Shown: positions 17,465-26,784 of the stretch, piece after piece | Layout: the number at the start of each line of letters is the position of its first letter | Numbering within the stretch: the first letter of the stretch is position 1 | NCBI GenBank assembly: GCA_944320855.1 | Contig: CALUJF010000002.1 | Location: 79,741 to 143,740 of the forward strand | Direction of reading: 5' to 3' | Length of the DNA stretch: 64,000 bases | Origin: an uncultured Phocaeicola sp. | GTDB lineage: Bacteria > Bacteroidota > Bacteroidia > Bacteroidales > Bacteroidaceae | Notes under the pieces: model-generated | What the model saw: only the letters and a program-made list of their open reading frames with translations | What the model was told of the DNA's origin: nothing | Database searches by the model: none | Position numbers and translations under genes: made by a program

Positions 17465-18823
17465 GTGGAAAAAGTTATTCAACAGACAAATATCAAAAAG
17501 GGACTTACCAAACTGGTAGTCCCTATTTTTATTGAAACGCTCCTGATTATGATGTTAGGAGCCATAGACACCGTAATGTTGAGCCAATACTCGGACGAGA
17601 GTGTGGCAGCAGTGGGTGTAGTAAACCAGATTGTGATGTTCGCATTCCTCATATTCGAGGTTATCAACATCGGTACATCAGTGCTTTGCTCGCAGTATCT
17701 CGGTGCCAAACTACAACAGAAAATGATACAGGTGGTAGGAGTATCACTATTGCTGAATCTCGTTGTAGGTCTGCTGGTCAGCGCCATACTGCATTTCGGG
17801 GCAGTGACACTTCTCGACTGGATGGGGCTTCGTCCGGAGCTTCTACAATATGGTATAGGCTATATGGAGATAGTAGGTGCTTTCGCTTTCTTCCAGGCAA
17901 TATCTCTCACCATCTCTGCCTCACTCCGTAGTGCCAACAAGGCTATTTATCCTATGCTTGTCACCGTTCTTGTGAACATTATGAACATCGTCGGAAACTA
18001 TATACTGATTTTCGGTAAATTCGGATTTCCGGCTATGGGAGCAGAAGGTGCCGCCATTTCCACTTCCATCGCACGAGGAGTAAGTATGGTAGTGCTTTTC
18101 GTGATACTCTTCAGAAAACATATATCTAAATTCCCTCTTGCTCTTTTCAGACCTTTCCCTTGGATAGAGCTTAAAAATCTGCTCAAAATAGGTATTCCTT
18201 CCGCCGGAGAAAACATGTCCTACAGCTTCTCGCAGGTGGTTATTACATATCTTATCAACATACTCGGGAATAATGCGCTTGCCACACGTACATACACAGT
18301 AAACATCGTGATGTTCGTCTATCTGTTTGCCATCGCCATGGCTCAGGGTGGAGCAATAAGCATCGGACATCTTGTGGGACAAAACAAGATACGTGCTGCC
18401 TATCTGCTCGGTAAGTTCGTCATGCGTATTTCCATCCTTGTATCTCTCATACTCTCATGTATCTGGGCTGTATTCGGCCATACCATATTCAGTATGCTCA
18501 CTGACAATGAAGAAATCGTCCGTCTTGGAGTAACGATACTGATGATTGACATCCTTGTGGAGATTGGCCGTGCCGTAAACATTTATGCCACAAACGCTCT
18601 CCGTTCTGCCGGCGACGTGAACTTCCCGTTCTACCTTGGAGTAGTAGTACAATGGACTGTATCCGTAGGTCTGAGTTATCTGCTCGGCATCTACTGGGGC
18701 TGGGGCTTGGTAGGAATGTGGATAGCCTTCCTTTTGGACGAAAACATACGTGCGGCAGTATTCGTCAAGAGATGGAACAGCATGAAATGGGCTAAGAAAG
18801 GTTTTACAAGAAATCGGTCTTGA
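17465..18823 (+). CDS. MATE family efflux transporter
   Basis: The 452-residue inner-membrane protein is almost entirely hydrophobic, with about twelve membrane segments in two homologous halves, as in Na+- or H+-coupled multidrug/toxin extrusion proteins. The N-terminal half carries the family-like VVPIFIETLLIMMLGAIDT. The start is GTG. The substrate is unknown. Its last 20 bases overlap the end of the convergent metallopeptidase gene, so no terminator separates them. Confidence 0.9.
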   Translation: MEKVIQQTNIKKGLTKLVVPIFIETLLIMMLGAIDTVMLSQYSDESVAAVGVVNQIVMFAFLIFEVINIGTSVLCSQYLGAKLQQKMIQVVGVSLLLNLVVGLLVSAILHFGAVTLLDWMGLRPELLQYGIGYMEIVGAFAFFQAISLTISASLRSANKAIYPMLVTVLVNIMNIVGNYILIFGKFGFPAMGAEGAAISTSIARGVSMVVLFVILFRKHISKFPLALFRPFPWIELKNLLKIGIPSAGENMSYSFSQVVITYLINILGNNALATRTYTVNIVMFVYLFAIAMAQGGAISIGHLVGQNKIRAAYLLGKFVMRISILVSLILSCIWAVFGHTIFSMLTDNEEIVRLGVTILMIDILVEIGRAVNIYATNALRSAGDVNFPFYLGVVVQWTVSVGLSYLLGIYWGWGLVGMWIAFLLDENIRAAVFVKRWNSMKWAKKGFTRNRS

Positions 18824-19511
18824 ATTTGCGCAGCTGTGCCCTGAGCTGATGGGAAGCACCATCGGTCATGCTGTCAAGGAGTTTCCAGAAACCGGGACCA
18901 TGATTCATCTCCTTGGTATGGGCAAGCTCGTGCAGAATCACATAGTCCATAAGATGTACGGGAAGCAACATAAGATAGCAGGAAAGACTTATTGTACCCC
19001 TTGAAGTACAGCTTCCCCAACGTGACTTTGCCCCTGTTATCCTCACCTTGCGGTATGTCATACCGTACTTTTCTGCCCAGAATTTCAGTAAAGGTGGCAG
19101 GAATTCTTCCGCACTCTTCTTCATGGCACGTACAATGGCCGCATTCAGCAGTTTCTGTGTCTGTGGAGAATTGAAATCCACATTCTGCGGACATAGAATC
19201 TTCATCACTCCTTCCTCTTCACGACGTACGGAGAAACACTTCATTCCTCCTACCCCAACGGTAAGCTTGAAACATGGGGCATCAATCGAAAATCCGTCTG
19301 TTATAATCTTAGGAGATGCTTTGGTGAAAGAAGCAAGCAGTTTCGGTCTGTAGTCGGCTATCACCTGCATTATGCGGTCTGTCTTAGTGAACGGAGGGAC
19401 AGTGACATAAAGTCCGTCCTTCTTCACACGCATCGATATGTTTCTGGCATTTATGCGCGTACCTATCACTATCTTGCCGAAATCTTCATCCGGGATTATT
19501 CGTTTACTCAA
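18804..19511 (-). CDS. YgjP/WUG-type zinc metallopeptidase
   Basis: The 235-residue protein of the M48-related YgjP family has the zinc motif in LHELAHTKEMNHGPGFW and the preceding signature SRWGSCTSRGTISLS. It has no signal peptide, so it is cytoplasmic. Cellular substrates of the family are not established. Its 3' end overlaps that of the MATE gene by 20 bases. Upstream lies a 293-base gap holding an 11-bp-periodic repeat. Confidence 0.88.
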   Translation of the reverse strand: MSKRIIPDEDFGKIVIGTRINARNISMRVKKDGLYVTVPPFTKTDRIMQVIADYRPKLLASFTKASPKIITDGFSIDAPCFKLTVGVGGMKCFSVRREEEGVMKILCPQNVDFNSPQTQKLLNAAIVRAMKKSAEEFLPPLLKFWAEKYGMTYRKVRITGAKSRWGSCTSRGTISLSCYLMLLPVHLMDYVILHELAHTKEMNHGPGFWKLLDSMTDGASHQLRAQLRKFKTDFL

Positions 19512-19582
19512 TTAATAATTAAAAATTAAAAGTTAAAAATTAGATATATCAACTAACAATTAAAGTAAGTCTGGTAAGCTGA

Positions 19583-19725
19583 TGAACGATTGATGAACGC
19601 CAAATGAACAACGTCTAAACGGTAAATAAACAGTAAATAAATGATACTAAAACAAAAAACTGACTGTTCAGTAAACGTTTAGAAGATGTTCAGAAGCCGT
19701 TCAGATTATGTTTAGAAAACATTCA
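19583..19725. repeat. inverted array of 11-bp-spaced TGAAC/GTTCA words
   Basis: On the left arm TGAAC or TAAAC/T words begin at 19583, 19594, 19605, 19616, 19627 and 19638. On the right arm GTTCA, GTTTA or ATTCA words begin at 19666, 19677, 19688, 19699, 19710 and 19721. Every step is exactly 11 bases and the two arms point in opposite directions. It lies between the YgjP gene and argB, with no gene inside. Confidence 0.9.
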
Positions 19726-19804
19726 AAAAAGGGGCAGAAACTGCTTTCCACCCCATATAAAATTATTATTCCAAATCTAATCAATCACTGCGGTCTACAG
19801 AAAC

Positions 19805-20581
19805 TTATTCATTTCTGATAACAGTTCCAGCAGAAGCATCACTGATGTCCGATGCCTGCTTGATTATCACCTGCTTCACACCATTATCGATAGCAGAGAA
19901 AGAGTTTTCAAGCTTTGGAATCATACCTCCCTGAATTACGCCCTCTTCAGTATATTTGCGGAAGAGTTCAGGAGTAATTACAGGTATTACGCTGTCATCA
20001 TCGTTTTCATCGCTGAGAACACCTTTCTTTTCAAAACAGTACACCAGAGTCACATCGAAGTAAGAGGCAAGTCCTTTAGCTGTTTCTCCGGCTATGGTAT
20101 CGGCATTTGTGTTCAGGATATTGCCCTTACCGTCGTGAGTAAGCGGAGCCATTACAGGAACTATTCCCTGAGAGATAAGCGTAGAAAGCATCTTTCCGTT
20201 CACTTCCTTAACATCGCCCACAAAGCCATAGTCCACATCCTTCACCGGACGTTTTACAGAAAGAATGGCATTCATATCCGCACCTGTCAGACCGATGGCG
20301 TTCACACCCCTTGCCTGAAGGCCGGCAACGATATTCTTGTTCACCAGACCACCGTAAACCATAGTAACCACCTTCAATGTCTCAGCATCTGTCACACGGC
20401 GACCATTCACCATAGTGCTTTCAATACCCAACTGCGAAGCTACCTTTGTGGCAGAACGTCCACCGCCATGCACCAACAGTTTGTATCCAGGTATTGAAGC
20501 GAAATCGTCAAGCAAGCGTGCAAGCGTATCAGGTTCTTCTACAATCTTTCCGCCCACCTTTATAATAGTAAGTTTTTCCAT
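19805..20581 (-). CDS. argB: N-acylglutamate kinase
   Basis: ArgB phosphorylates N-acylglutamate, the second step of arginine synthesis. The 258-residue amino-acid kinase shows IIKVGGKIVEE at the N-terminus, LLVHGGGRSAT, NGRRVTD and LNTNADTIAGETA. It lies on the minus strand, opposite to argG-argC-argD, with speA upstream on the same strand behind an intergenic repeat. Acetyl versus succinyl substrate cannot be decided here. Confidence 0.95.
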   Translation of the reverse strand: MEKLTIIKVGGKIVEEPDTLARLLDDFASIPGYKLLVHGGGRSATKVASQLGIESTMVNGRRVTDAETLKVVTMVYGGLVNKNIVAGLQARGVNAIGLTGADMNAILSVKRPVKDVDYGFVGDVKEVNGKMLSTLISQGIVPVMAPLTHDGKGNILNTNADTIAGETAKGLASYFDVTLVYCFEKKGVLSDENDDDSVIPVITPELFRKYTEEGVIQGGMIPKLENSFSAIDNGVKQVIIKQASDISDASAGTVIRNE

Positions 20582-20593
20582 AAATGTTTTTTT

Positions 20594-20690
20594 AGGTTAC
20601 AAGTTAACAAGTTGACAAGTTAACAAGGTTACCATCCGGATGGAGAACCTTGTCAACTTGTAACTGAAGCCTTGTCAACTTCTAACAAAA
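20594..20690. repeat. dispersed palindromic intergenic repeat, copy 2
   Basis: Repeated AAGTTGACAAGTTAACAAGG is followed by the palindrome CCATCCGGATGG and AACCTTGTCAACTTGTAACT. The two sides pair to form a long hairpin centred on CCGG. It lies between argB and speA. Confidence 0.82.
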
Positions 20691-22583
20691 TTATTCAAGA
20701 TAAGTATATCCATAAAGTCCCGAACGATAGTTAGAAAGGAATTCCTTTCCTTCTTCGAGCGAGATACGTCCTTCTTTCACAGACTTGGTAACCCAAGTTT
20801 CCAGCGTACGCACAAGCTTCTTAGGATTGTACTGTACATAGTCGAGCACTTCAGCCACAGTTTCACCGTCTATCACCTGGTCGATGCTGTAACCCTTCTC
20901 ATTTACAGTTACGTGTACCGCATTTGTATCACCGAACAGATTGTGCATATCGCCAAGGATTTCCTGATAAGCTCCTACAAGGAACACACCGATATAATAC
21001 GAGTCCTTACCCTTGAGAGTGTGAACAGGCAAATCGTGCGATACGCTTCTTGACGAAACGAAGTTTGCAATCTTACCGTCTGAGTCGCAAGTGATATCCT
21101 GCAATGTAGCAGTACGGTCAGGCTTTTCGTCAAGACGCTGTATAGGCATGATTGGGAAAATCTGGTCGATAGCCCAAGAGTCCGGAAGTGACTGGAAGAG
21201 AGAGAAGTTACAGAAATACTTGTCGGCAAGAAGCTTGTCAATATTTCTGAACTCTTCAGGCACATGCTTCAGTCCTGATGCAATCTGAGTAATCTCGCGA
21301 GTGACAGACCAGTAAAGTTTCTCTATCTGCGCCCTTGTCTTCAAGTCAACGATACCATGGCTGAACAGGTCGAGAGTTTCCTCACGAATCTGCTGCGCGT
21401 CGTGCCAAGCCTCAAGCATACGGCTTTGATTCAAATTATCCCAGATGCCGTAAAGTTCCTGTACCAGTTCATGGTCGTCAGGAGAAACCTCAAAGTCCTC
21501 ATCCATAGCCGGAAGAGAAGCAGTCTCGAGCACCTCAAAAATCAATACAGAGTGATGAGCAGTAAGCGAGCGTCCGCTCTCAGTGATGATATTCGGATGA
21601 GGAATACCGTTCTTGTTGCTGGCATCCACCATTATAGAGATAGAGTCGTTCACGTACTCCTGAATAGAATAATTCACACTACTTTCGCTGTTTGGCGAGC
21701 GGGTACCGTCGTAATCAACTCCCAATCCACCGCCTATATCGACAAACTCAACAGGGAATCCCAACTGATGAAGCTGCACATAGAACTGTGAAGCCTCTCT
21801 GAGGGCAGTCTTGATACGGCGTATCTTTGTCACCTGGCTGCCAATGTGGAAGTGAATCAGTTTCAGACAGTCTTTCATGTCCTTCTTTTCTATGAAGTCG
21901 AGCGCCTCAAGAAGTTCGCTCGAAGTCAGTCCGAACTTACTTGCGTCGCCACCGCTTTCTTCCCATTTACCGCTACCCGACGAAGCTAACTTGATACGGA
22001 TACCGATGTTTGGACGCACGTTCAACTGTTTTGCCATCTTGGCAATCAGTCTGAGTTCGTTCATTTTTTCCACCACAAGGAAAATACGTTTACCCATCTT
22101 CTGAGCCAAAAGAGCCAGTTCGATGTAACTCTCATCCTTATATCCGTTACAGATGATAAGCGAGTCGGAATCTGTGTTGATGGCAATCACGGCATGCAGT
22201 TCAGGTTTTGAACCGGCCTCAAGTCCGAGATTGAATTTCTTTCCGTGGCTGATAATCTCCTCAACCACAGGACGCATCTGATTCACCTTGATGGGATAGA
22301 TGATGAAGTTCTGGGCATTATAGCCGTACTCCTTCGATGCCTGTCCGAAGCAGTTCGAAATTTTCTCGATACGATTATCCAGAATATCCGGGAATCTCAC
22401 CAGCATGGGAGCCGTAACGTCCCTAAGCTGAAGTTCGTCCACCAATTCCTTCAGATCCACAGCCACCCCGTCCTTACGCGGAGTAACCACCACATGTCCC
22501 TTCTCGTTTATTCCAAAATAAGAAACACCCCATCCGGTGATGTTATAAAGCTCTTCCGAGTCTTCAATACGCCATTTTCGCAT
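20691..22583 (-). CDS. speA: biosynthetic arginine decarboxylase
   Basis: SpeA converts arginine to agmatine for polyamine synthesis. The 630-residue length and fold-type III architecture fit the family. The PLP lysine is in IYPIKVNQ (Lys99), and SSGSGKWEESGGDASKFGL, HFHIGSQ and DIGGGLGVDYDG are present, as is the C-terminal GDTNAVHV. It lies between argB and aroK on the same strand, each separated by a copy of the same palindromic repeat. It links arginine synthesis in this region to polyamines. Confidence 0.96.
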   Translation of the reverse strand: MRKWRIEDSEELYNITGWGVSYFGINEKGHVVVTPRKDGVAVDLKELVDELQLRDVTAPMLVRFPDILDNRIEKISNCFGQASKEYGYNAQNFIIYPIKVNQMRPVVEEIISHGKKFNLGLEAGSKPELHAVIAINTDSDSLIICNGYKDESYIELALLAQKMGKRIFLVVEKMNELRLIAKMAKQLNVRPNIGIRIKLASSGSGKWEESGGDASKFGLTSSELLEALDFIEKKDMKDCLKLIHFHIGSQVTKIRRIKTALREASQFYVQLHQLGFPVEFVDIGGGLGVDYDGTRSPNSESSVNYSIQEYVNDSISIMVDASNKNGIPHPNIITESGRSLTAHHSVLIFEVLETASLPAMDEDFEVSPDDHELVQELYGIWDNLNQSRMLEAWHDAQQIREETLDLFSHGIVDLKTRAQIEKLYWSVTREITQIASGLKHVPEEFRNIDKLLADKYFCNFSLFQSLPDSWAIDQIFPIMPIQRLDEKPDRTATLQDITCDSDGKIANFVSSRSVSHDLPVHTLKGKDSYYIGVFLVGAYQEILGDMHNLFGDTNAVHVTVNEKGYSIDQVIDGETVAEVLDYVQYNPKKLVRTLETWVTKSVKEGRISLEEGKEFLSNYRSGLYGYTYLE

Positions 22584-22612
22584 TTCTTGAGTTTAAGTTT
22601 TTAAGTTTATGA

Positions 22613-22723
22613 GTTTGTAAGTTTGTAAGTTGTCAGTTGAAGAGTTGACAAGTTGACGAGTTGACAAGTTGACAAGGTTAGCATCCGGATGGAGAGCCTT
22701 GTCTACTTGTAACTGAAGCCTTG
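22613..22723. repeat. dispersed palindromic intergenic repeat, copy 3
   Basis: Several 8-base GTTGACAA units are followed by GGTTAGCATCCGGATGGAGA and GCCTTGTCTACTTGTAACTG. It matches copies 2 and 4 closely by eye, lies between speA and aroK, and its similarity runs on into the aroK stop region. Confidence 0.82.
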
Positions 22724-23263
22724 TCAACTATAGAGAGCCTTGTTCCCTATATATTCTCTAAGAATTTCCACCGTTTCATCTATCTGCTTTCTGCTTTCCA
22801 GTCTGCTGCCATCCAATGTTATTGCAGCTTTCGAGTAGAAAGGCATCCTACGTTCCAGCCCCTCGGATATTGTCTGCCTCAGTTCATCATCCGATTTTCC
22901 GGCCACAAGCGGTCTGTTTGCCGCTGCCTGTTTCAATCGGCGGAACAGTACATCCTGCGAAGCATCAAGAAACACAGTGATTCCGCGACTGTTCATAACC
23001 TCCATATTGTCGAAAAAGCATGGAGTTCCCCCTCCACATGCCACGACGACATTTTCAAATTCCGATACTTCGTGCAGCATACTCCTCTCCAACTGTCGGA
23101 ATCCGTCCTCACCACGGGTAGCAAAGATATCTCGTACGGATGCGTGCATACGCTCCTCGATGTACCAGTCGAGGTCGATAAAACTAAGATTGCATGCCTT
23201 GGCAAAAGCCTTACCTAACGTGGTTTTGCCGGAGGCCATATATCCGGTCAGGAATATTCGCAT
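22724..23263 (-). CDS. aroK: shikimate kinase
   Basis: AroK phosphorylates shikimate in the aromatic amino-acid pathway. The 179-residue protein shows the P-loop GYMASGKTT (7-15), the shikimate-binding DLDWYIE, and VVACGGGTPCF; the lid arginine is in ANRPL. Position 11 is Ser where Gly is common, which still fits a P-loop. It sits between topA and speA on the minus strand. Confidence 0.93.
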   Translation of the reverse strand: MRIFLTGYMASGKTTLGKAFAKACNLSFIDLDWYIEERMHASVRDIFATRGEDGFRQLERSMLHEVSEFENVVVACGGGTPCFFDNMEVMNSRGITVFLDASQDVLFRRLKQAAANRPLVAGKSDDELRQTISEGLERRMPFYSKAAITLDGSRLESRKQIDETVEILREYIGNKALYS

Positions 23264-23289
23264 TTTTTTTAGTTGTTAGTTGTTTTTAA

Positions 23290-23412
23290 AAGGTGACAAG
23301 TTTTTTCAGGTGACAAGTTGACGAGTTGACAAGTTGACAAGGTTGCCATCCGGATGGAGAGCCTTGTCAACTCGTAACTGTAGCCTTGTAACTGAACTAG
23401 AGCCTTGTCTAC
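23290..23412. repeat. dispersed palindromic intergenic repeat, copy 4
   Basis: GTTGACGAGTTGACAAGTTG repeats are followed by the CCATCCGGATGG palindrome and GAGCCTTGTCAACTCG. Extra GCCTTGT copies trail towards the topA stop. It lies between topA and aroK. Confidence 0.82.
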
Positions 23413-23415
23413 TAA

Positions 23416-25734
23416 TCATTTTTTCCTCTTTCTCGTCTCCGCCTTAGTCTTCTGCAGTTCAATCACCTTGAAGCAAGCCTCAGGAGTAAGGTCGGCAGGT
23501 TCCACTCCCGAAGGAATCTTATAGTTCTTTCCTTCGCTTGCGATATAAGGGCCGTATCTACCGTTAAGCACCTGCAAGTCAGGATAATCGGCAAACACCT
23601 TAATCACCTTCTTGGCCTCAGTATCCTGCTTGTCCTTAACCATCTGTACAGCTTCTTCCAGAGTGATGGCAAGAGGGTCTTTATCCTTAGGTACAGACAC
23701 GTACACATTGTCTATCTTCACATACGGTCCGAACTTACCGGCACCCACACTCACCTGCTTACCCTCGTGTTCGCCAAGCATACGTGGCAGACGGAACAGT
23801 TCCAAAGCTTCTTCCAGAGTGATAGTCTCCATAGACTTTTCACGGCGTAACTGGGCAAAACGCGGTTTTTCCTCATCATCGGCACTACCAATCTGTACCA
23901 CAGGACCGAAACGACCGATTTTCACAAATACAGGTCTTCCGGTAGAAGGTTCCTCACCCAAGAGTCTTTCGCCCACCTTGTGTTCAGCCTTCGAAGCCGA
24001 AGTTTTCTCCACAAGCGGATGGAAAGCCTTGTAGAAACGGCTTATCATGTCTGTCCATGACTTCTCGCCGGCAGCCACTTCGTCGAATTCCTTTTCCACT
24101 CCCGAAGTGAAGTTATAATCCATAATTTCAGGGAAATATTCCATAAGGAAGTCAGTCACCACCACACCCACATCTGTAGGCATAAGTTTCTGCTTTTCGC
24201 TTCCTGCTGTTTCTGTCTTGGTTTCACAAGTGATGTTTCCTTTCTTGTCGAGAACAAGAAGCCTGAACTGACGTTCCACTCCCTCACGGCTACCCTTTTC
24301 CACATATCCGCGCTGCTGTACAGTTGAGATTGTAGGAGCGTATGTAGAAGGACGTCCGATACCAAGTTCCTCAAGTTTTCTCACCAGGCTGGCTTCCGTA
24401 TATCTTGCTGGCGGCTGGCTGAAACGCTCTATAGCACGAATGTCCTTGCGTTCAAGTTTCTGTCCTGCCTGCATAGGCGGCAACAGACGGCTTTCGTCCT
24501 CACGTTCGGAATCATCGTCAAGACTCTCGCTATACACACGCATGAAACCGTCAAATATCACTGCCAGTCCGGCTGCATTAAACTTGCAGTCTGTACCTTC
24601 GGCAGCAATCACGGCAGTGGTCTTCATCAATTCGGCATCAGCCATCTGTGAAGCCAGCGTACGCTTGCGTATAAGGTCATAAAGTCTTTGTTCCTGGGCT
24701 GTAGCGTCTATCTTCTCCTTGTCCATATATGTAGGACGGATAGCTTCGTGTGCTTCCTGAGCCCCTTTGGTATGTGTATGATATTGTCGCGTACGTAGAT
24801 ATTTCTCTCCGGCCTTCTCTTTAATAACCTTGGCACATGCTCCGAGAGCCAGTTCCGAGAGGTTTACGGAGTCGGTACGCATATATGTGATATATCCGTT
24901 TTCATAAAGTTTCTGAGCCAGCATCATGGTCTGTCCCACGCTGTAGCCCAACTTTCTTGCTGCTTCCTGCTGAAGAGTGGAAGTAGTGAAAGGAGGTGCC
25001 GGACTGCGTTTCACCGGACGTGTGCTGATATCCTCCACCACAAAATCTGCTCCTGCACACTGTTCGAGTATGTGGCGTGCCTCTTCCTCAGTTTCCGGAC
25101 GTACGGACAGTTCCGCTCTGATTTCAGCTCCATCAGCATCTGTCAGCACAGCCATCACCCTGAATGCAGGTTTCGGACTGAATGCATTGATTTCGCGTTC
25201 GCGCTCCACTATAAGTCTTACCGCAACACTCTGCACTCTTCCGGCCGAGAGCGACGGTTTAATCTTTTTCCACAACACAGGCGAGAGTTCAAAACCTACT
25301 ATTCTGTCGAGCACACGGCGTGCCTGCTGTGCATCCACCAGACTGAGGTCTATTCCTCGCGGTGTCTCTATCGCATGCTTTATGGCATTAGGGGTTATTT
25401 CATGAAAAACTATTCGGCGCGTGTTTTCCTGTTTCAGTTTCAGTACTTCCTGCAGATGCCATGCTATAGCCTCTCCTTCGCGGTCCTCATCACTTGCCAG
25501 CCATACGATGTCTGCGCTGTCGGCCTCAGCCTTGAGCTGTGCCACAAGCTTTTTCTTGTCAGCCGGAACTTCGTATATAGGTGCAAAACCATGTTCTACA
25601 TCTACGCTGAAGGATTTCTTCTTCAGGTCGCGTATATGCCCGTAGCTGGACATGACTTTATACCCGTCGCCCAAGAACTTTTCTATGGTTCGGGCCTTTG
25701 CGGGAGACTCTACTATTACCAGATTGTTCTGCAT
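23416..25734 (-). CDS. topA: DNA topoisomerase I
   Basis: TopA relaxes negative supercoils. The 772-residue type IA enzyme has the Toprim motifs VIVESPAKA and SDEDREGEAIAWH, the SAGRVQSVAVR motif and the active-site tyrosine in YITYMRTDS (Tyr284). Instead of Cys4 zinc fingers, the C-terminus has repeats of the GRFGPVVQIG, GKFGPYVKI and GRYGPYIAS type, common in Bacteroidetes. A TACTTTTG box lies 29 bases upstream. Confidence 0.97.
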   Translation of the reverse strand: MQNNLVIVESPAKARTIEKFLGDGYKVMSSYGHIRDLKKKSFSVDVEHGFAPIYEVPADKKKLVAQLKAEADSADIVWLASDEDREGEAIAWHLQEVLKLKQENTRRIVFHEITPNAIKHAIETPRGIDLSLVDAQQARRVLDRIVGFELSPVLWKKIKPSLSAGRVQSVAVRLIVEREREINAFSPKPAFRVMAVLTDADGAEIRAELSVRPETEEEARHILEQCAGADFVVEDISTRPVKRSPAPPFTTSTLQQEAARKLGYSVGQTMMLAQKLYENGYITYMRTDSVNLSELALGACAKVIKEKAGEKYLRTRQYHTHTKGAQEAHEAIRPTYMDKEKIDATAQEQRLYDLIRKRTLASQMADAELMKTTAVIAAEGTDCKFNAAGLAVIFDGFMRVYSESLDDDSEREDESRLLPPMQAGQKLERKDIRAIERFSQPPARYTEASLVRKLEELGIGRPSTYAPTISTVQQRGYVEKGSREGVERQFRLLVLDKKGNITCETKTETAGSEKQKLMPTDVGVVVTDFLMEYFPEIMDYNFTSGVEKEFDEVAAGEKSWTDMISRFYKAFHPLVEKTSASKAEHKVGERLLGEEPSTGRPVFVKIGRFGPVVQIGSADDEEKPRFAQLRREKSMETITLEEALELFRLPRMLGEHEGKQVSVGAGKFGPYVKIDNVYVSVPKDKDPLAITLEEAVQMVKDKQDTEAKKVIKVFADYPDLQVLNGRYGPYIASEGKNYKIPSGVEPADLTPEACFKVIELQKTKAETRKRKK

Positions 25735-25762
25735 ATTTCAGGTTCAAATTGATTATTGATGG

Positions 25763-25770
25763 CAAAAGTA
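25763..25770 (-). promoter_or_regulatory. putative -7 box of topA
   Basis: On the minus strand this reads TACTTTTG. It lies in the 627-base divergent gap between topA and the next plus-strand gene. Otherwise that gap holds only the palindrome array at 26.06-26.14 kb and a second promoter box. Confidence 0.45.
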
Positions 25771-26057
25771 GAAAAAAAATTGAGGGTACATAATATAATA
25801 AGGTATGAAATGATAATTTTTTCTTATTTTTCTACATTCCACTCCTCTATGGTTCCTGTTTCGGAGGAAAATACTACACATATTCGCTTTTACTGACATC
25901 AAAACAATTTGATTCAATTATTGATAGAAACCGCACCTTACTTCATTATCTGGATTTTGTATTCATACTTAATATCATTAATGGATCAAACATCCGGAAA
26001 TGCAAAAGCTACAATTCTCTATTATTTAAGACAAAACGCGCCGTTTCAAAAACCGTG

Positions 26058-26135
26058 ACACGTTCGTGTAACGGGTGGAACACGTACGTGTCACGCTCGG
26101 AACACGAACGTGTTACACGCGTTACACGAACGTGT
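26058..26135. repeat. array of four 12-bp palindromes spaced exactly 22 bp
   Basis: ACACGTTCGTGT (26058), ACACGTACGTGT (26080) and ACACGAACGTGT (26102 and 26124) start exactly 22 bases apart. They are embedded in CG-starting 11-mers. The region is visibly more G+C-rich than the flanking A+T-rich gap. No gene lies within. Confidence 0.9.
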
Positions 26136-26329
26136 TCCGCTTTCTGCGTCGAAGAGTTTTCTGATTTGTTTTTCGTCATTCAGATATATACAAATACCTT
26201 TATTCAATTTCCGTCAGCACATTGTCAACAAAGTGTTCGTTCTCCGTTTATTAAACTACCGGCATATGCTCAAAACCGTCAAATTAAAATAACTCAACTC
26301 ATATTATATATCATTTTCAATAATTTTAC

Positions 26330-26337
26330 TACTTTTG
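26330..26337 (+). promoter_or_regulatory. putative -7 box of the sppA operon
   Basis: TACTTTTG lies 25 bases before the ATG at 26362. It is likely the promoter for the small membrane protein gene, sppA and the genes behind them. Confidence 0.45.
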
Positions 26338-26361
26338 TTGTAATAATATATATAATACAGA

Positions 26362-26775
26362 ATGAGTAAAAGTATAGAAAGCAACAAACAGTTTATGGTA
26401 GGCAACGGACTCCTGGCTTTCGGAGTATTCTTCATCGTATGCCTGTTCCTTTATCTCGGTTTCCGTTCGCAAAAGAAAACAGGTGGCGAACAGACTTATA
26501 AAGACATTTACGAAATCTGTCTGACAAAATCATTTGCCGGTGATTCGCTGAACATATACATCAACGACAGTTTGATAATGGCACGCACGATGAACAATGC
26601 CGACATCACATTCCAGATAAACAGATTTGCAGAAGAAAATGCACTAATGGTGGTCGATACCAAGACAGACATCATGACTCCTTTCAATCTTAGCAAAGAG
26701 GGAGGAAAAGTAACTGTGGAGAAGAAAAACGGACAGATATTCTTTCTGTATGAAGGCTACGAACAATCTAAATAA
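26362..26775 (+). CDS. small membrane-anchored protein of unknown function
   Basis: I do not recognise this 137-residue protein. One hydrophobic segment (about residues 14-34, GLLAFGVFFIVCLFLYLGF) would anchor it with the C-terminal domain outside the cytoplasm. It ends 9 bases before sppA, so the two are likely cotranscribed and it may act at the same membrane. No catalytic motif is visible. Confidence 0.75.
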   Translation: MSKSIESNKQFMVGNGLLAFGVFFIVCLFLYLGFRSQKKTGGEQTYKDIYEICLTKSFAGDSLNIYINDSLIMARTMNNADITFQINRFAEENALMVVDTKTDIMTPFNLSKEGGKVTVEKKNGQIFFLYEGYEQSK

Positions 26776-26784
26776 TTTATTGAT

